Source: JAWSVE01 sp050633885
GTDB taxonomy: Bacteria; Pseudomonadota; Gammaproteobacteria; Pseudomonadales; Cellvibrionaceae
Direction: 5' to 3'
DNA length: 64,000 nt
Assembly (NCBI GenBank): GCA_050633885.1
Contig: JBOEHK010000002.1
Coordinates: forward strand, 744,001 to 808,000
Under the pieces are notes generated by a model. That model made no database searches, was not told the origin of the DNA, and worked only from the letters and a program-made list of their open reading frames with translations. Positions 46,057 to 54,821 of this stretch are shown piece by piece. Within the stretch, counting starts at the first letter, position 1, and each line of letters begins with the position of its first letter. Made by a program: the position numbers and the translations under genes.

Positions 46057-46862
46057 TCTTCCCTCGAAATAAAAATGTCATGGTAAAGGCCCGTTATCGA
46101 AGTGACGCTATACCGATCTGAACGTGTGAATTACGAATCTGTTATTTAATAATATTAATACCCGAGTAAAAACACAGGCCTCGATATCAATCCACAGAAA
46201 TTAGTATTCATTGATCATTCGCAAAAATGAATTGTGAATTGAGAGGTATCCTAGCATTTTATTTTTTTCAATTTTGAGACTATGTCGACGGTTTTAACAA
46301 GCACGTAAGTTAATCGTGTATATGAGCCTAGAAAATGCGACCCGTTATGGAAACTATTTTTTAGTTGTCGGTGATATTTATATATTTTTAGATAATTGTT
46401 AATTTTTCATCGAAAAATATATTAACAATTTATAAGAAAAGCATATTAACAATTGATAAGGGAAATATTTATTAATCCCTTTTTTTATCTGCGGAATATT
46501 GTGTGAGTTAGTTTGATTGGAATGCTATTGCCCATGTTTTATCGGTTGGAATAGTACTATTTTCTTTTTGAAATTAAGTCGCAATGCAGGAAAAAATGAA
46601 GGTACATAGCGGCACACCTTTGTCAGTAATGTCGTATTACTATGTGATTTCCATGGGCAGATGCAGGGTTTAGCCTGAGATCAAATAAAAATTTTCGACA
46701 TTCAAATTTAAATAAATTTTTTCGGAAGAAAGCTGATTGAGTTTTTTAAACACGTGGAAGACCAGTTCCTTTGCCAGTAAGAAGAGCTTATTACTCATTT
46801 TTGAGTTCGAGGCTAGATGGTAGTTAATGAAAGCTATATTTGATGATCTAAGAGGGTATTCC
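46057..46862. other. long intergenic region with ATTAACAATT repeats, before the GH16 gene
   Basis: About 800 AT-rich bases. AATTGTTAAT at 46394-46403 is inverted relative to ATTAACAATT at 46421-46430, which recurs at 46445-46454 as part of a larger 18-base direct repeat (period 24, one mismatch). These three copies suggest a regulatory cluster. No ORF is convincing. Confidence 0.55.
46419..46460. repeat. direct repeat with period 24 containing ATTAACAATT
   Basis: ATATTAACAATT-TATAAG at 46419-46436 and ATATTAACAATT-GATAAG at 46443-46460, preceded by the inverted decamer AATTGTTAAT at 46394-46403. Confidence 0.7.
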
Positions 46863-47882
46863 GTGCAACTACGTCAACAAATAACAATAATTTCTATTTT
46901 TCTCTTAAGTTTAACGTCATTGGTCGGTTGTGAAGAAGAAGGCGATACCGTCGATGAGGCTATCGTTGTCGAGGAAAGCGATACAACCGTAGGTGATTCA
47001 GGGTCAGATCTTGATCGTTCTAAATGGTGTACTCGTTATATTTATGGTGGTGGTGAAACGCCGCAAATAGAAGACCCGGAATGCCAAAAAAACGATGGAT
47101 CAGGTTCATTAGATTTCTTAAATGATGAGCGCCAACGCTATCGTGATTTCAATAGATCTGGTGAAGCAATGCATGTTGTAAACAATGGCGTGCTACAACT
47201 TCGAGCGACAAAAACTCGAACGGATGATGATTATGCTAATTTTGAATCAGCAATGATTCGCAGCAAAGAGTTGTTCAAGCCTAGCGATAACACCAGCTAC
47301 TATTTAACTGCGCGATTGATGATGTCTAACGTTGTAGGAACGTGGCCAGCATTTTGGTTAAATTCAGATCGCGATGTTAACGGCAATACGACTTGGCCTC
47401 CAGAGATAGATATTATTGATGCTGCGCTTAATGGCGTTGATGACAGAGTAGACATGCTTCATCAATCAGCGATCAGTAAAGGCAAACAAACGGACAGTGG
47501 CAAGACTGAGTACACGTTTACGTCTCCAGAGTTCGACGAGCAATGGAAAAACTTTCATGCCAACAATGATGTTTCACTCCGAAATAAATGGGTTGAGGTC
47601 AGTGCAGAGTGGACAAAAAATGAAGTGTGCTATTTCGTCGATGGTTATAAGACCATGTGCGAAAAATATCGCTGGGTACTTGATGACGGTAATAGTGCTC
47701 CACCAGCACATGTGTTATTAAATCTTGCCATTGGCGGGCAATGGGCTGGACGTTACGGCGTTGGTGAAGAGTTTTTAGAAAATTATTCTGCTCAAGAAAC
47801 ACGTGAAATGGGTTTGAGTACCACATTCCCGACTCAACTAGGGATTGATTTTGTGCGGATATATTCTCGGACTAATAATTAA
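46863..47882 (+). CDS. GH16-type glycoside hydrolase lipoprotein
   Basis: About 339 residues from the GTG at 46863, chosen because it has AGAGG upstream and starts MQLRQQITIISIFLLSLTSL with lipobox LVGC; an ATG at 46827 would put 12 residues before the signal. The family 16 laminarinase-like fold is shown by RSKELFKPSDNTSYYLTARL, GTWPAFWLNSD, and LLNLAIGGQWAGRYG. The catalytic box is EIDIID at residues 181-186: the nucleophile Glu and assisting Asp are present, but the acid/base Glu is replaced by Asp. The enzyme may be altered or non-catalytic. The N-terminal linker is acidic (EEEGDTVDEAIVVEESDTT). Surface-attached beta-glucan or galactan cleavage is likely but not certain. Confidence 0.85.
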   Translation: MQLRQQITIISIFLLSLTSLVGCEEEGDTVDEAIVVEESDTTVGDSGSDLDRSKWCTRYIYGGGETPQIEDPECQKNDGSGSLDFLNDERQRYRDFNRSGEAMHVVNNGVLQLRATKTRTDDDYANFESAMIRSKELFKPSDNTSYYLTARLMMSNVVGTWPAFWLNSDRDVNGNTTWPPEIDIIDAALNGVDDRVDMLHQSAISKGKQTDSGKTEYTFTSPEFDEQWKNFHANNDVSLRNKWVEVSAEWTKNEVCYFVDGYKTMCEKYRWVLDDGNSAPPAHVLLNLAIGGQWAGRYGVGEEFLENYSAQETREMGLSTTFPTQLGIDFVRIYSRTNN

Positions 47883-47912
47883 CTCTCAATAATTAAGTTC
47901 AAGTACTTACTT

Positions 47913-47954
47913 AAAAAACACCCGCTATAGATTTTCTATAGAGGGTGTTTTTTT
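47913..47954. terminator. terminator after the GH16 gene
   Basis: AAAAACACCC...GGGTGTTTTT with inner CTATAG/CTATAG and a 5-base loop. A/T on both sides makes it usable from both strands. Confidence 0.9.
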
Positions 47955-47993
47955 GTTCTAGCTCTCATTCGAAGAGCGGATTTGTTTCAGCTT

Positions 47994-48285
47994 TTATGTT
48001 TTATTTTTAAATGCTTTTGGCGTTATTCCGTAATGCTGTTGGAAGCACGGCTAAAATGTGACGGGTTAACAAAACCATTATCCATTGCAGCTTGCGTGAC
48101 AGATAAACCATTTCTTAAATTTTCAGCAGCATTTTCTATTCGTTATCGGATTTGATATTCAGCCGGTGTATAGCCTATGGCTAATTTAAATTCGCGGAAA
48201 AATTTTGAGCGACTCATACAGGCCAGTTTGCTCAGCTGATCGATATCGATATGTTCATCTAAGTTTGTTTCAATGTGTGAAGTAC
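47994..48285 (-). pseudogene. remnant of an AraC-family regulator
   Basis: Minus strand. From ETNLDEHIDIDQLSKLACM through SRSKFFREFKLAIGYTPAEY the text is a good AraC double helix-turn-helix. It is interrupted by TAA directly after QIR, then resumes RIENAAENLRNGLSVTQAAM and DNGFVNPSHFSRA. A one-base deletion after that is needed to continue with FQQHYGITPKAFKNKT and the final stop at 47994. Upstream of SHIETN the frame is closed, so the sensor half is absent. The gene is dead: N-terminally truncated, one nonsense codon, one frameshift. It may once have regulated the adjacent GH16 gene (inference). Confidence 0.75.
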
Positions 48286-48563
48286 ATTATGTACAACCAA
48301 CACTAATGAAAGGCATGAATAACATGCGAGTCTTTAATTACTTACGATATGAATTTTCTGGTAAAACTGAGGGGCTGCTCAATCCACAGTTATTATCTGG
48401 AAGTAGGATTAGCGCAACGATGTCTTATGAACAAACTATTAGCTTCGAAAGGTAAGAGGGAGGACGGTAGCTCTCCTTAGTTGAACAGCCAATACTTAGG
48501 GAGATGGATATTTATTTTCTTGCTTGGTCAATATAAAGCGTTTAGGTTTTCGCAGGTGTTTTT

Positions 48564-48944
48564 ATGGTTTATTTTATTAGGTTTTCCGCGTTGATGGGTA
48601 TGATCTCTCCCTTACTTTTCTTTGTGCTCGTATTATTAGCAATTTTTCCTGCTGCAATTTTAAGTGTTTTGTTTGCGAGCGATTCGCTCAAGGTGGGTTG
48701 GAATTCAGATCGTTATACTATTTACGCGGTACTTAATTTTTTTGTATATGTTTGGGTGTTGGCTTCTTATACGTTGTGTACCGCATATATCGTGCACCGT
48801 AGCTTTAGAGTTTTGGTGGGGCGAAAATGGTATCTTGAGATTGCTGAAAATAAGAAGAGATATTTACCTCCGCTCGGAAAGTATTTAACTGGAACGGTTA
48901 TATATATTTTTTTAGTTACGGTATTTCTTTATTTTAAAGCATGA
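48564..48944 (+). CDS. small hypothetical membrane protein
   Basis: 126 residues with about three hydrophobic segments (roughly 3-37, 53-78 and 104-124) separated by short basic loops (HRSFRVLVGRKWYLE, ENKKRYLPPLGKY). Begins MVYFIRFSALMGMISPLLFF. A GCAGG lies upstream at a reasonable distance. No family recognised. Could be a real inner-membrane protein; composition argues against chance. Confidence 0.5.
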   Translation: MVYFIRFSALMGMISPLLFFVLVLLAIFPAAILSVLFASDSLKVGWNSDRYTIYAVLNFFVYVWVLASYTLCTAYIVHRSFRVLVGRKWYLEIAENKKRYLPPLGKYLTGTVIYIFLVTVFLYFKA

Positions 48945-49032
48945 GAATTTAAAAAATATATACATTAAAATACTTTCGTTTTTCCAGATTGCAGCGTAGG
49001 ACTTCCTTGTCGTTTACGCTGTAGTGTTTGCG

Positions 49033-50772
49033 TTAAAGCTTAGGCGAAATTCTAAGAATGCTGTTGTCTCCATCGGCGATGACATAAATGTTCCCTGATT
49101 GGCTCACCGTTACGCCCATTGATTGCGATCCCGCTGATTTGCTTAATCGTCCTACATTAATTTTTTCTGAGAGCACTATTTTTTTACCGGTCACAGGATT
49201 TACTTCTAGAATTTCTCCGGGCGAGCTGACCATAACAATAATGTTTCCGTTAGGTAATACATCGATTCCTTGTGGTAGTGATAGATTTTTAATGATTGTT
49301 TTTATCTCCCCGGTTGTTAAATCTATTTGAACAATTCCCCCCGCTTTTTTGTCGCCAGCATTTCGCTGAGTCACATACACTTTGTTGTTAAGTATTTTGC
49401 TCATGGCAACTGTATTTTGTAACTCATTTGTCACTGACTTTGCTTTAGATAGTATGTTTTCTGATTCTGGTGTTTTTGATGTCGATACTATTGAGATAGA
49501 GTTTAAGTTATGAAGGATGGCAAGTTGGTCGTTGGGTAACACAGAAATTGCTTGAATACCGCTGACACCGCTCCATTTTTTCATTGAAGAAAAATCTGTT
49601 CGGTTGAATTGTTGTAGTGCGCCATCGGCAATGATATACAAATATTCTTTATCACCAGTGACATAGGTGGGGTATTCAAAAGGAACGTTTGCTTTATGCG
49701 ACCGTTGTAAATCTTTAATAATTCCCGTTGTGCTATTGATTTTACGAAGTGCAAAGATGTCGGCGAGATAAAGCGTATCATCTCCATTTTTTTCTGAAAT
49801 AGCTTTAGCTGCAAGCGAGCAAGACAAACCACCTTTGACAATAGTGGAGATTATTTTCGTTTTTGGATCGATTTTTTGAATAGAATTGTCAGCCATGTTC
49901 GACACATAAATTTGATCGCGCGAATCAATCGCCAAATTATCCAGTGATGATTTTAGTTTTACGAATACTTTCTTTTCGCCCGTTTTTATATCGATAATAT
50001 ACACTTCGCCAGTGCCAGTATCGAGAACGTATAAATTCCATTTGGAATCAAAGTTGGCGGCGGCAGGTGTATGAAAGCCTTTGGCGATAGTCTGCATATC
50101 TCCAGTATCTGGATTGATTTTCACAATGCGTTTTTTAAACCAGAGTGGGCCATAAATCATTCCATCGGGGCCAATGTCAAAACCATTTAATCCGCCCGTA
50201 TCTTTCATGATATTGCGTGGCGGTTTTTCTCCATCTGGGTCAAGCTCCCATAAACCATCACCACCAAAAACTTGCGCGACAAATAATCGGTTGTCTTTTT
50301 CGTTATAGGCTATTGAGTTTACGCTGATGATATCTTTTGCTAAATCAAACACTTCACCGTTAGGTTTTTTTGCGCGAACTGTATTTTGACTGATGGATGT
50401 CCAGACCATCGTGCCGTCGGGTAAAAACTCAATGTCATCTGCATTCCCTTTGGGTGGAGGGACAACGGTTTCTGCTTTTCCGGTAGCTAAATCGATCTTG
50501 TAAATACTCTGACCAACAACACTGCCTGCAAATAAATTGTCATTAGCATCGACTCCAAGACCATGGACGCCACAAAATTCTGAGCCTTTTACGAGCTCTG
50601 TTGTTGTATACGCGGTATTTTCTTTCGATACATTGTCATTTTTTATTTTTGTTGAGGTTGTTTCTGGCTCAGTCGAAAATATGTTTTTTTCTGAGCAGCC
50701 GGTCAATGTTAAAGAAGTTAAAACAAAAAGAGATGTCGATATTATTAGCTGTTTGTATTGAAGAGAAAACAT
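49033..50772 (-). CDS. beta-propeller lipoprotein (SMP-30/NHL-like)
   Basis: 579 residues with a signal peptide ending in lipobox LTGC. Repeats of about 40-50 residues with a D-x-x-G/N-x-x-Y/F-x-x-D/N pattern (VDANDNLFAGSVVGQSIYKI, IDSRDQIYVSNMADNSIQKI, VSQSGNIYVIADGDNSILRI) indicate one or two six-bladed propellers of the SMP-30/NHL type, such as found in lactonases and sugar-binding surface proteins. No catalytic residues can be assigned. Divergent from the UbiA-like gene, with a long dyad between them. Confidence 0.8.
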   Translation of the reverse strand: MFSLQYKQLIISTSLFVLTSLTLTGCSEKNIFSTEPETTSTKIKNDNVSKENTAYTTTELVKGSEFCGVHGLGVDANDNLFAGSVVGQSIYKIDLATGKAETVVPPPKGNADDIEFLPDGTMVWTSISQNTVRAKKPNGEVFDLAKDIISVNSIAYNEKDNRLFVAQVFGGDGLWELDPDGEKPPRNIMKDTGGLNGFDIGPDGMIYGPLWFKKRIVKINPDTGDMQTIAKGFHTPAAANFDSKWNLYVLDTGTGEVYIIDIKTGEKKVFVKLKSSLDNLAIDSRDQIYVSNMADNSIQKIDPKTKIISTIVKGGLSCSLAAKAISEKNGDDTLYLADIFALRKINSTTGIIKDLQRSHKANVPFEYPTYVTGDKEYLYIIADGALQQFNRTDFSSMKKWSGVSGIQAISVLPNDQLAILHNLNSISIVSTSKTPESENILSKAKSVTNELQNTVAMSKILNNKVYVTQRNAGDKKAGGIVQIDLTTGEIKTIIKNLSLPQGIDVLPNGNIIVMVSSPGEILEVNPVTGKKIVLSEKINVGRLSKSAGSQSMGVTVSQSGNIYVIADGDNSILRISPKL

Positions 50773-50870
50773 TGCGCCCCCTTGTTCTTTATATTGGTTT
50801 TTTAAAGAGCCTTATATGTGCAACTCACTTTGAATGCTGGCACCGAGGTCGTATAGTACGTAAATATATA

Positions 50871-50902
50871 TGATGATAAACATAATGATAGGTTTATCAT
50901 CA
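50871..50902. promoter_or_regulatory. 32-bp dyad in a divergent promoter region, candidate operator
   Basis: TGATGATAAAC, a 10-base centre ATAATGATAG, and GTTTATCATCA: perfect 11-base arms. It lies 99 bases before the propeller lipoprotein start (50772) and about 105 before the UbiA-like start (51007). The arrangement suits a shared operator for both genes. No regulator gene is adjacent. Confidence 0.55.
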
Positions 50903-51006
50903 GTGGTGTTTCTTTTCGAGTTGGTTGGTTATATTAAGTGATATTTAAATGATCAACTACATTAATCTTTGGTTAAGTCGTATAAAGCAAAGAAAGTAGA
51001 GGTATC

Positions 51007-51906
51007 GTGAATACCAGCATCTTAAAAGCAGTGTTTTTGACAGCTCGACCGTCATTCCTCGTTTTGGCGCCAGTTTGTATTTTACTGGGGATAAGTACTT
51101 CGTTTACTGCGGAAGTTGAGGCTACCTCTCATTTAGCATGGTTTATTTTTATTGGCGCAGTTTCTGCGCACATCTGCGTCAACATGCTTAATGAGTATGG
51201 TGACTTTAAAAGTGGGCTAGACTTAAAAACAACTAAAACCCCGTTCAGTGGTGGTAGTGGAGCCCTGCCCAGCCAGCCTGTGGCTGCAAAAGCTACGCTA
51301 ATTATTGGATTAATTTTTTTATGGCTAACGGTAGCAATCGGTATTTATTTTATCTATGAGCGGAGCAAGCTTATCCTGCCAATAGGCATCATTGGTATTA
51401 CACTGATGGTTACCTACACAAAGTGGATTAACCGGATGCCAATTCTGTGTCTGTTGTCGCCAGGCTTAGGATTTGGGTTTTTAATGGTGGTTGGTACGCA
51501 TGTACTAATGACAGGACAGCATGCACAACTACCTTGGCTAATCTCTTTTGTTCCTTTTTTTCTCGTCAACAATCTGCTATTGCTCAACCAATATCCTGAT
51601 ATTGTAGCGGATGCTAGTACCGGTAGGCGTACATTTCCAATCGTCTACGGGACATCAATAAGCAATGCTGTTTACGCTTCTTTTGCAATAACAAGCTATG
51701 TTTTGATTTTTTATTATCTATACTTAGGCTTCATTCCTAGGCTAAGCCTGATTGCATTAGCTCCAATAGCATGCTCTTTGTACTCTCTGTTTGGTGCGAT
51801 AAAGTACGGGGCAAGCATTGGCCATCACCCTCGATACTTAGGAGCAAATGTAGCTGCGGCAATATTGACGCCTTTGTTGCTAGCCATTGCAATACTGTAC
51901 GGTTAG
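51007..51906 (+). CDS. UbiA-family prenyltransferase (MenA-like)
   Basis: 299 residues, about eight membrane helices. The two Asp-rich motifs of UbiA enzymes are present: NEYGDFKSGLD (N-x-x-x-D-x-x-x-x-x-D form) near residue 65 and NQYPDIVADASTGRRT near residue 195. This variant resembles MenA (1,4-dihydroxy-2-naphthoate prenyltransferase) more than UbiA. No menaquinone genes are nearby, so it may transfer a prenyl group to another acceptor. The GTG start has AGAGG upstream. Confidence 0.85.
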   Translation: MNTSILKAVFLTARPSFLVLAPVCILLGISTSFTAEVEATSHLAWFIFIGAVSAHICVNMLNEYGDFKSGLDLKTTKTPFSGGSGALPSQPVAAKATLIIGLIFLWLTVAIGIYFIYERSKLILPIGIIGITLMVTYTKWINRMPILCLLSPGLGFGFLMVVGTHVLMTGQHAQLPWLISFVPFFLVNNLLLLNQYPDIVADASTGRRTFPIVYGTSISNAVYASFAITSYVLIFYYLYLGFIPRLSLIALAPIACSLYSLFGAIKYGASIGHHPRYLGANVAAAILTPLLLAIAILYG

Positions 51907-51991
51907 CGATGATATTTTTTATAAGCAGAGTCGCGCTGATAGGGAATGGGTGAGCGACTAAAATATTATGCAAAGAGCAGAAAAGTTTTGG

Positions 51992-53194
51992 CTATTGGCA
52001 GTTTGCTTTTAGGAATCCATAGATTTGAGTAAGAAAGGTGTTGTCATTGCGGCTTGCAATTGGGCGCTGACGAAATTTTTTAAGTCCCTGCCTTCTAGCG
52101 GCATTACGTCTAATTTTTGCTTTTTGAATGTTGTCTTCTGATGAATCGGTAATAATATCGAAAATGGGAAAGTCAGGATTGCTAAAGCTATCAGTGATTT
52201 TTGTCAGAGAAGATTTTTTGTTCTTCTCGTCAGGAGTGGAGATAGGTGTAAAGAGTATTTCATTTTGAGCATCGGCAATAATCAATCCGCGTAGTAAGTT
52301 ATCCGTCGAGGCGCCAATGTTTCCTGATTCTTGTAAGTAATGACCTGCACGAAATCCACCTAAACCCTGTCCATACAGCACCACTGTCTCACTGCCGGTT
52401 TGTTTAATGTGATTGATAGCGGCAATGATTCTGTCTTGCGTTTGGTTTTCTATTTCGACGGGGTCTTTAGTGTCGGCCGGTGATTGTTTTTCCTCAGGCA
52501 CAAAGCTGCCGTCAGAGATTTTATTCTTCGTATCATCAAAAATTTCTTTGTCTTCGTTTTCGCTGGCGATGGGCTTTTCGGCGTCGGTTTCAGTGTCATT
52601 ATCGCCACCTGCTTTTTCTTCCTCTGCTTCAGTCGACTTGTTAATCGTTGTTGTGTGTTTGGCTAACTCTTCAGCTGTCGGCGGTGGAGGTGGGTCTGGC
52701 ATGACTTGATCGGATAGGGCTATGGCAAACGTAGCCCAGCCCTTTTCAGGTAGATAGTTTTGTAGGTTGAGAATAGACCCTGGCCAAAGCGGGTGCTCTC
52801 CTTCCGCATGCAATATCAAAACGGTGCCGAATGTTTTTGCGTGAGTAGCGGGTGTGTAAATACCTAGAAATTCTACATCAGCCGCTTTTAACCATACGGA
52901 TGAGGAATCTTCGCCAGTCAGTCCAGAGGTTTTGTTTTTGATGGAATTGGCAAGACGGTTTTGAACCTCTCTTGCTCTCACGGATTTCGATTTAAGTGGC
53001 CTGATTAGGGGCGCTGGCGTGGATGGTGGCGAAGCGGTAGTTTCAGTGTCACCAGCTTCTTTTTCGGTTGGATCATCGGCAGAAAACACATTCTGGCTTG
53101 TCATTTGGCTGGAAAAAGCTATCCCAAGAACCAGCGGAATGCGCCAGAGGCTGCTGATACCATTATTGCTGTTGCTTCTATGCCTTGTGCTCAT
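51992..53194 (-). CDS. DUF3530-family protein with an acidic insert
   Basis: 400 residues. A signal peptide (WRIPLVLGIAFSSQMTSQNVFS) is followed by a DUF3530 alpha/beta-hydrolase-like domain. VEFLGIYTPATHAKTFGTVL, ILHAEGEHPLWPG and GWATFAIALSDQVMPDPPPP are in the first half; VVLYGQGLGGFRAGHYLQES gives a GxGxG nucleophile-elbow-like motif with Gln in place of Ser. An acidic, Glu/Thr/Asp-rich insertion of about 100 residues separates them. Function unknown; family members often sit near rpe/trp genes in related bacteria. The missing nucleophile Ser suggests it is not a normal hydrolase. Confidence 0.75.
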   Translation of the reverse strand: MSTRHRSNSNNGISSLWRIPLVLGIAFSSQMTSQNVFSADDPTEKEAGDTETTASPPSTPAPLIRPLKSKSVRAREVQNRLANSIKNKTSGLTGEDSSSVWLKAADVEFLGIYTPATHAKTFGTVLILHAEGEHPLWPGSILNLQNYLPEKGWATFAIALSDQVMPDPPPPPTAEELAKHTTTINKSTEAEEEKAGGDNDTETDAEKPIASENEDKEIFDDTKNKISDGSFVPEEKQSPADTKDPVEIENQTQDRIIAAINHIKQTGSETVVLYGQGLGGFRAGHYLQESGNIGASTDNLLRGLIIADAQNEILFTPISTPDEKNKKSSLTKITDSFSNPDFPIFDIITDSSEDNIQKAKIRRNAARRQGLKKFRQRPIASRNDNTFLTQIYGFLKANCQ

Positions 53195-53428
53195 ATCAAG
53201 AGTATAGACGGCCCACCACGCTTTTCTTGGAATAATGCTTTTCTCAGCAATACTGATTGGATCTGTCTATTTTGAAGCGGAAGTTTCTCTGTATTTTGGC
53301 CGTTGAGAGCTGTTTAGTGCGTTCCTTTTCAGTACAATAGCGCCTCTTTATTTTCGCCATAGGGCTAGATTTCAGGGATAGGCTTCTTTGTCGAAAGTAT
53401 TTTCCACTACAAAAGTAAGTGAATCCTC

Positions 53429-54136
53429 ATGACAGACTATAAAATAGCGCCTTCCATTCTTGCGGCTGACTTTGCTCGACTCGGAGAAGAGTCGTTGGAT
53501 GTGCTGACAGCGGGAGCCGATATTATTCATTTTGATGTCATGGATAATCATTATGTGCCGAATCTCACGATAGGGCCTGTTGTCTGTAAGAGTCTTCGCA
53601 AGTACCTAGACAAGCACGAGGACAAGCTCGGTAAGAAGGCCGAGATCGATGTGCATCTAATGGTTGAGCCGGTCGATGATCTGATAGGTATGTTTGCTGA
53701 AGCGGGAGCGGATTACATTACCTTCCACCCTGAGGCGTCGAAACATGTGGATCGCTCATTACAGCTTATCCGCGATGCGGGGTGCAAATCGGGTTTGGTT
53801 TTGAATCCGGCTGTGACATTGGAAAGCATACGTCATGTATTGCCGCACATTGATATGTTGCTTTTGATGTCGGTGAATCCTGGGTTTGGCGGACAATCTT
53901 TTATCCCTTACACATTCGAGAAGCTCCGAGAAGCGAGAGCAGCGATTGATGCGATCGGTAAGGAAACAGGAAAGAATATTCGACTAGAAATAGACGGTGG
54001 AATTAAAGTCGACAATATTCGCGCAGCCGCAGAAGCTGGGGCGGATACGTTTGTGGCTGGTACGGCTATTTTTGGGAAAGATGACTACGCGAGTGTGATT
54101 AACGATATGCGTGCAGAGCTATCTCAAGTGAGCTAG
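53429..54136 (+). CDS. rpe: ribulose-phosphate 3-epimerase
   Basis: Interconverts ribulose-5-P and xylulose-5-P in the pentose phosphate pathway. 235 residues. Metal and substrate residues sit in ADFARLGEE, IIHFDVMDNHYVPNLTIG, IDVHLMVEPVDDL, LMSVNPGFGGQSFI and EIDGGIKVDNI. About ten residues longer than E. coli Rpe owing to HEDKLGKKAEIDV. In related genomes gph often follows; here it is absent and trpE follows after a long leader. Confidence 0.97.
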   Translation: MTDYKIAPSILAADFARLGEESLDVLTAGADIIHFDVMDNHYVPNLTIGPVVCKSLRKYLDKHEDKLGKKAEIDVHLMVEPVDDLIGMFAEAGADYITFHPEASKHVDRSLQLIRDAGCKSGLVLNPAVTLESIRHVLPHIDMLLLMSVNPGFGGQSFIPYTFEKLREARAAIDAIGKETGKNIRLEIDGGIKVDNIRAAAEAGADTFVAGTAIFGKDDYASVINDMRAELSQVS

Positions 54137-54423
54137 AACTTCAAAAGCATCAAAATAATAATATAACTATTGCACTGATAACTTGAAGCCAAGAAAAGGG
54201 TTAAACCTAAATTCACGGCAGTAGCTAATGAGAGAATAAGGAGTGAAGGGGCGCGACTCAATAATAAAAAGTCGCATAAAAGGGTAGAAAATATTTGTGG
54301 CCCTGTTTACACTAGCGCGCAGCATTTCCCATTTCTTTGAGGTAGACTGATTTGAAACTGGCTGAAATGCTCATCCGCTAAATGAAGCAGCAACACAAAA
54401 TTAGACATTGATTAGTGATACAG

Positions 54424-54486
54424 ATGGTTAAACTAATAGCTCTACAATTTCTTCCTCACCCCCTAGCTTGGCGTTGGCGACGCTAG
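54424..54486 (+). CDS. trpL: candidate trp operon leader peptide
   Basis: A 20-codon frame starting MVKLIALQF and ending PLAWRWRR: two Trp codons (54469-54471 and 54475-54477) followed by Arg-Arg and stop, the layout expected for tryptophan attenuation. trpE and trpGDC of Pseudomonas putida are known to be controlled by attenuation. The ribosome site is weak. CTAGC (54463-54467) can pair with GCTAG (54482-54486), and ribosome stalling at the Trp codons would alter it. It is 335 bases before trpE. Confidence 0.65.
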   Translation: MVKLIALQFLPHPLAWRWRR

Positions 54487-54504
54487 CACCTCTTTTCGTG
54501 CATT

Positions 54505-54738
54505 GAGTTTTCTTCTAATGGTTTTTAACGGATTTTTTTAGAACTAAAACTCTTACTTTCAAAACAAAACGAGTCCAAACACTGAGTCATTTTTTAGGTA
54601 TTTGCTAAATAGCATTGACTAATCACGTGGCGAAAAACCTAAACAGACTTGGATAAGACAACAAAAAATTTTGTTTTTGAAATGGCACATCCATTACTGG
54701 GTTACATCAAATAAAGAATTGATTTTAAAACCCAGTAA
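54505..54738 (+). promoter_or_regulatory. hairpins of the putative trp attenuator region
   Basis: A long A/U-rich hairpin can form between GAGTTTT..TTCTAA (54505-54518) and TTAGAA..AAAACTC (54538-54552). A second pairing, TTACTGGGTT/AACCCAGTAA, spans 54694-54738, and AAACAG-CACG-CTGTTT lies at 54748-54763. No GC-rich stem with a T-tract is evident, so the exact terminator cannot be named. Confidence 0.4.
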
Positions 54739-54821
54739 AAAATTGAAAAACAGCACGCTGTTTATATGACAATTAAAAATCAGAATCGTGTGTTGATTTG
54801 AAAAGCTCCTGAGGAAGGACA

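Larger units (their letters stand above)
47883..48563. other. intergenic region holding the AraC remnant
   Basis: 681 bases between the GH16 and small membrane protein genes. Apart from the terminator and the AraC remnant it contains a short frame at 48273-48455 on the plus strand, which I regard as chance. Confidence 0.5.
54137..54821. other. region between rpe and trpE: trp leader
   Basis: 685 bases. The second half holds the leader peptide at 54424-54486 and hairpin-forming sequences up to the strong trpE ribosome site (GAGGAAGGA). The first half (54137-54420) has no feature I can name. Confidence 0.7.

Noticed and set aside
48273..48455. 60-residue plus-strand frame near the AraC remnant
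   Set aside because: No ribosome site or recognisable domain; overlaps the decayed gene region.
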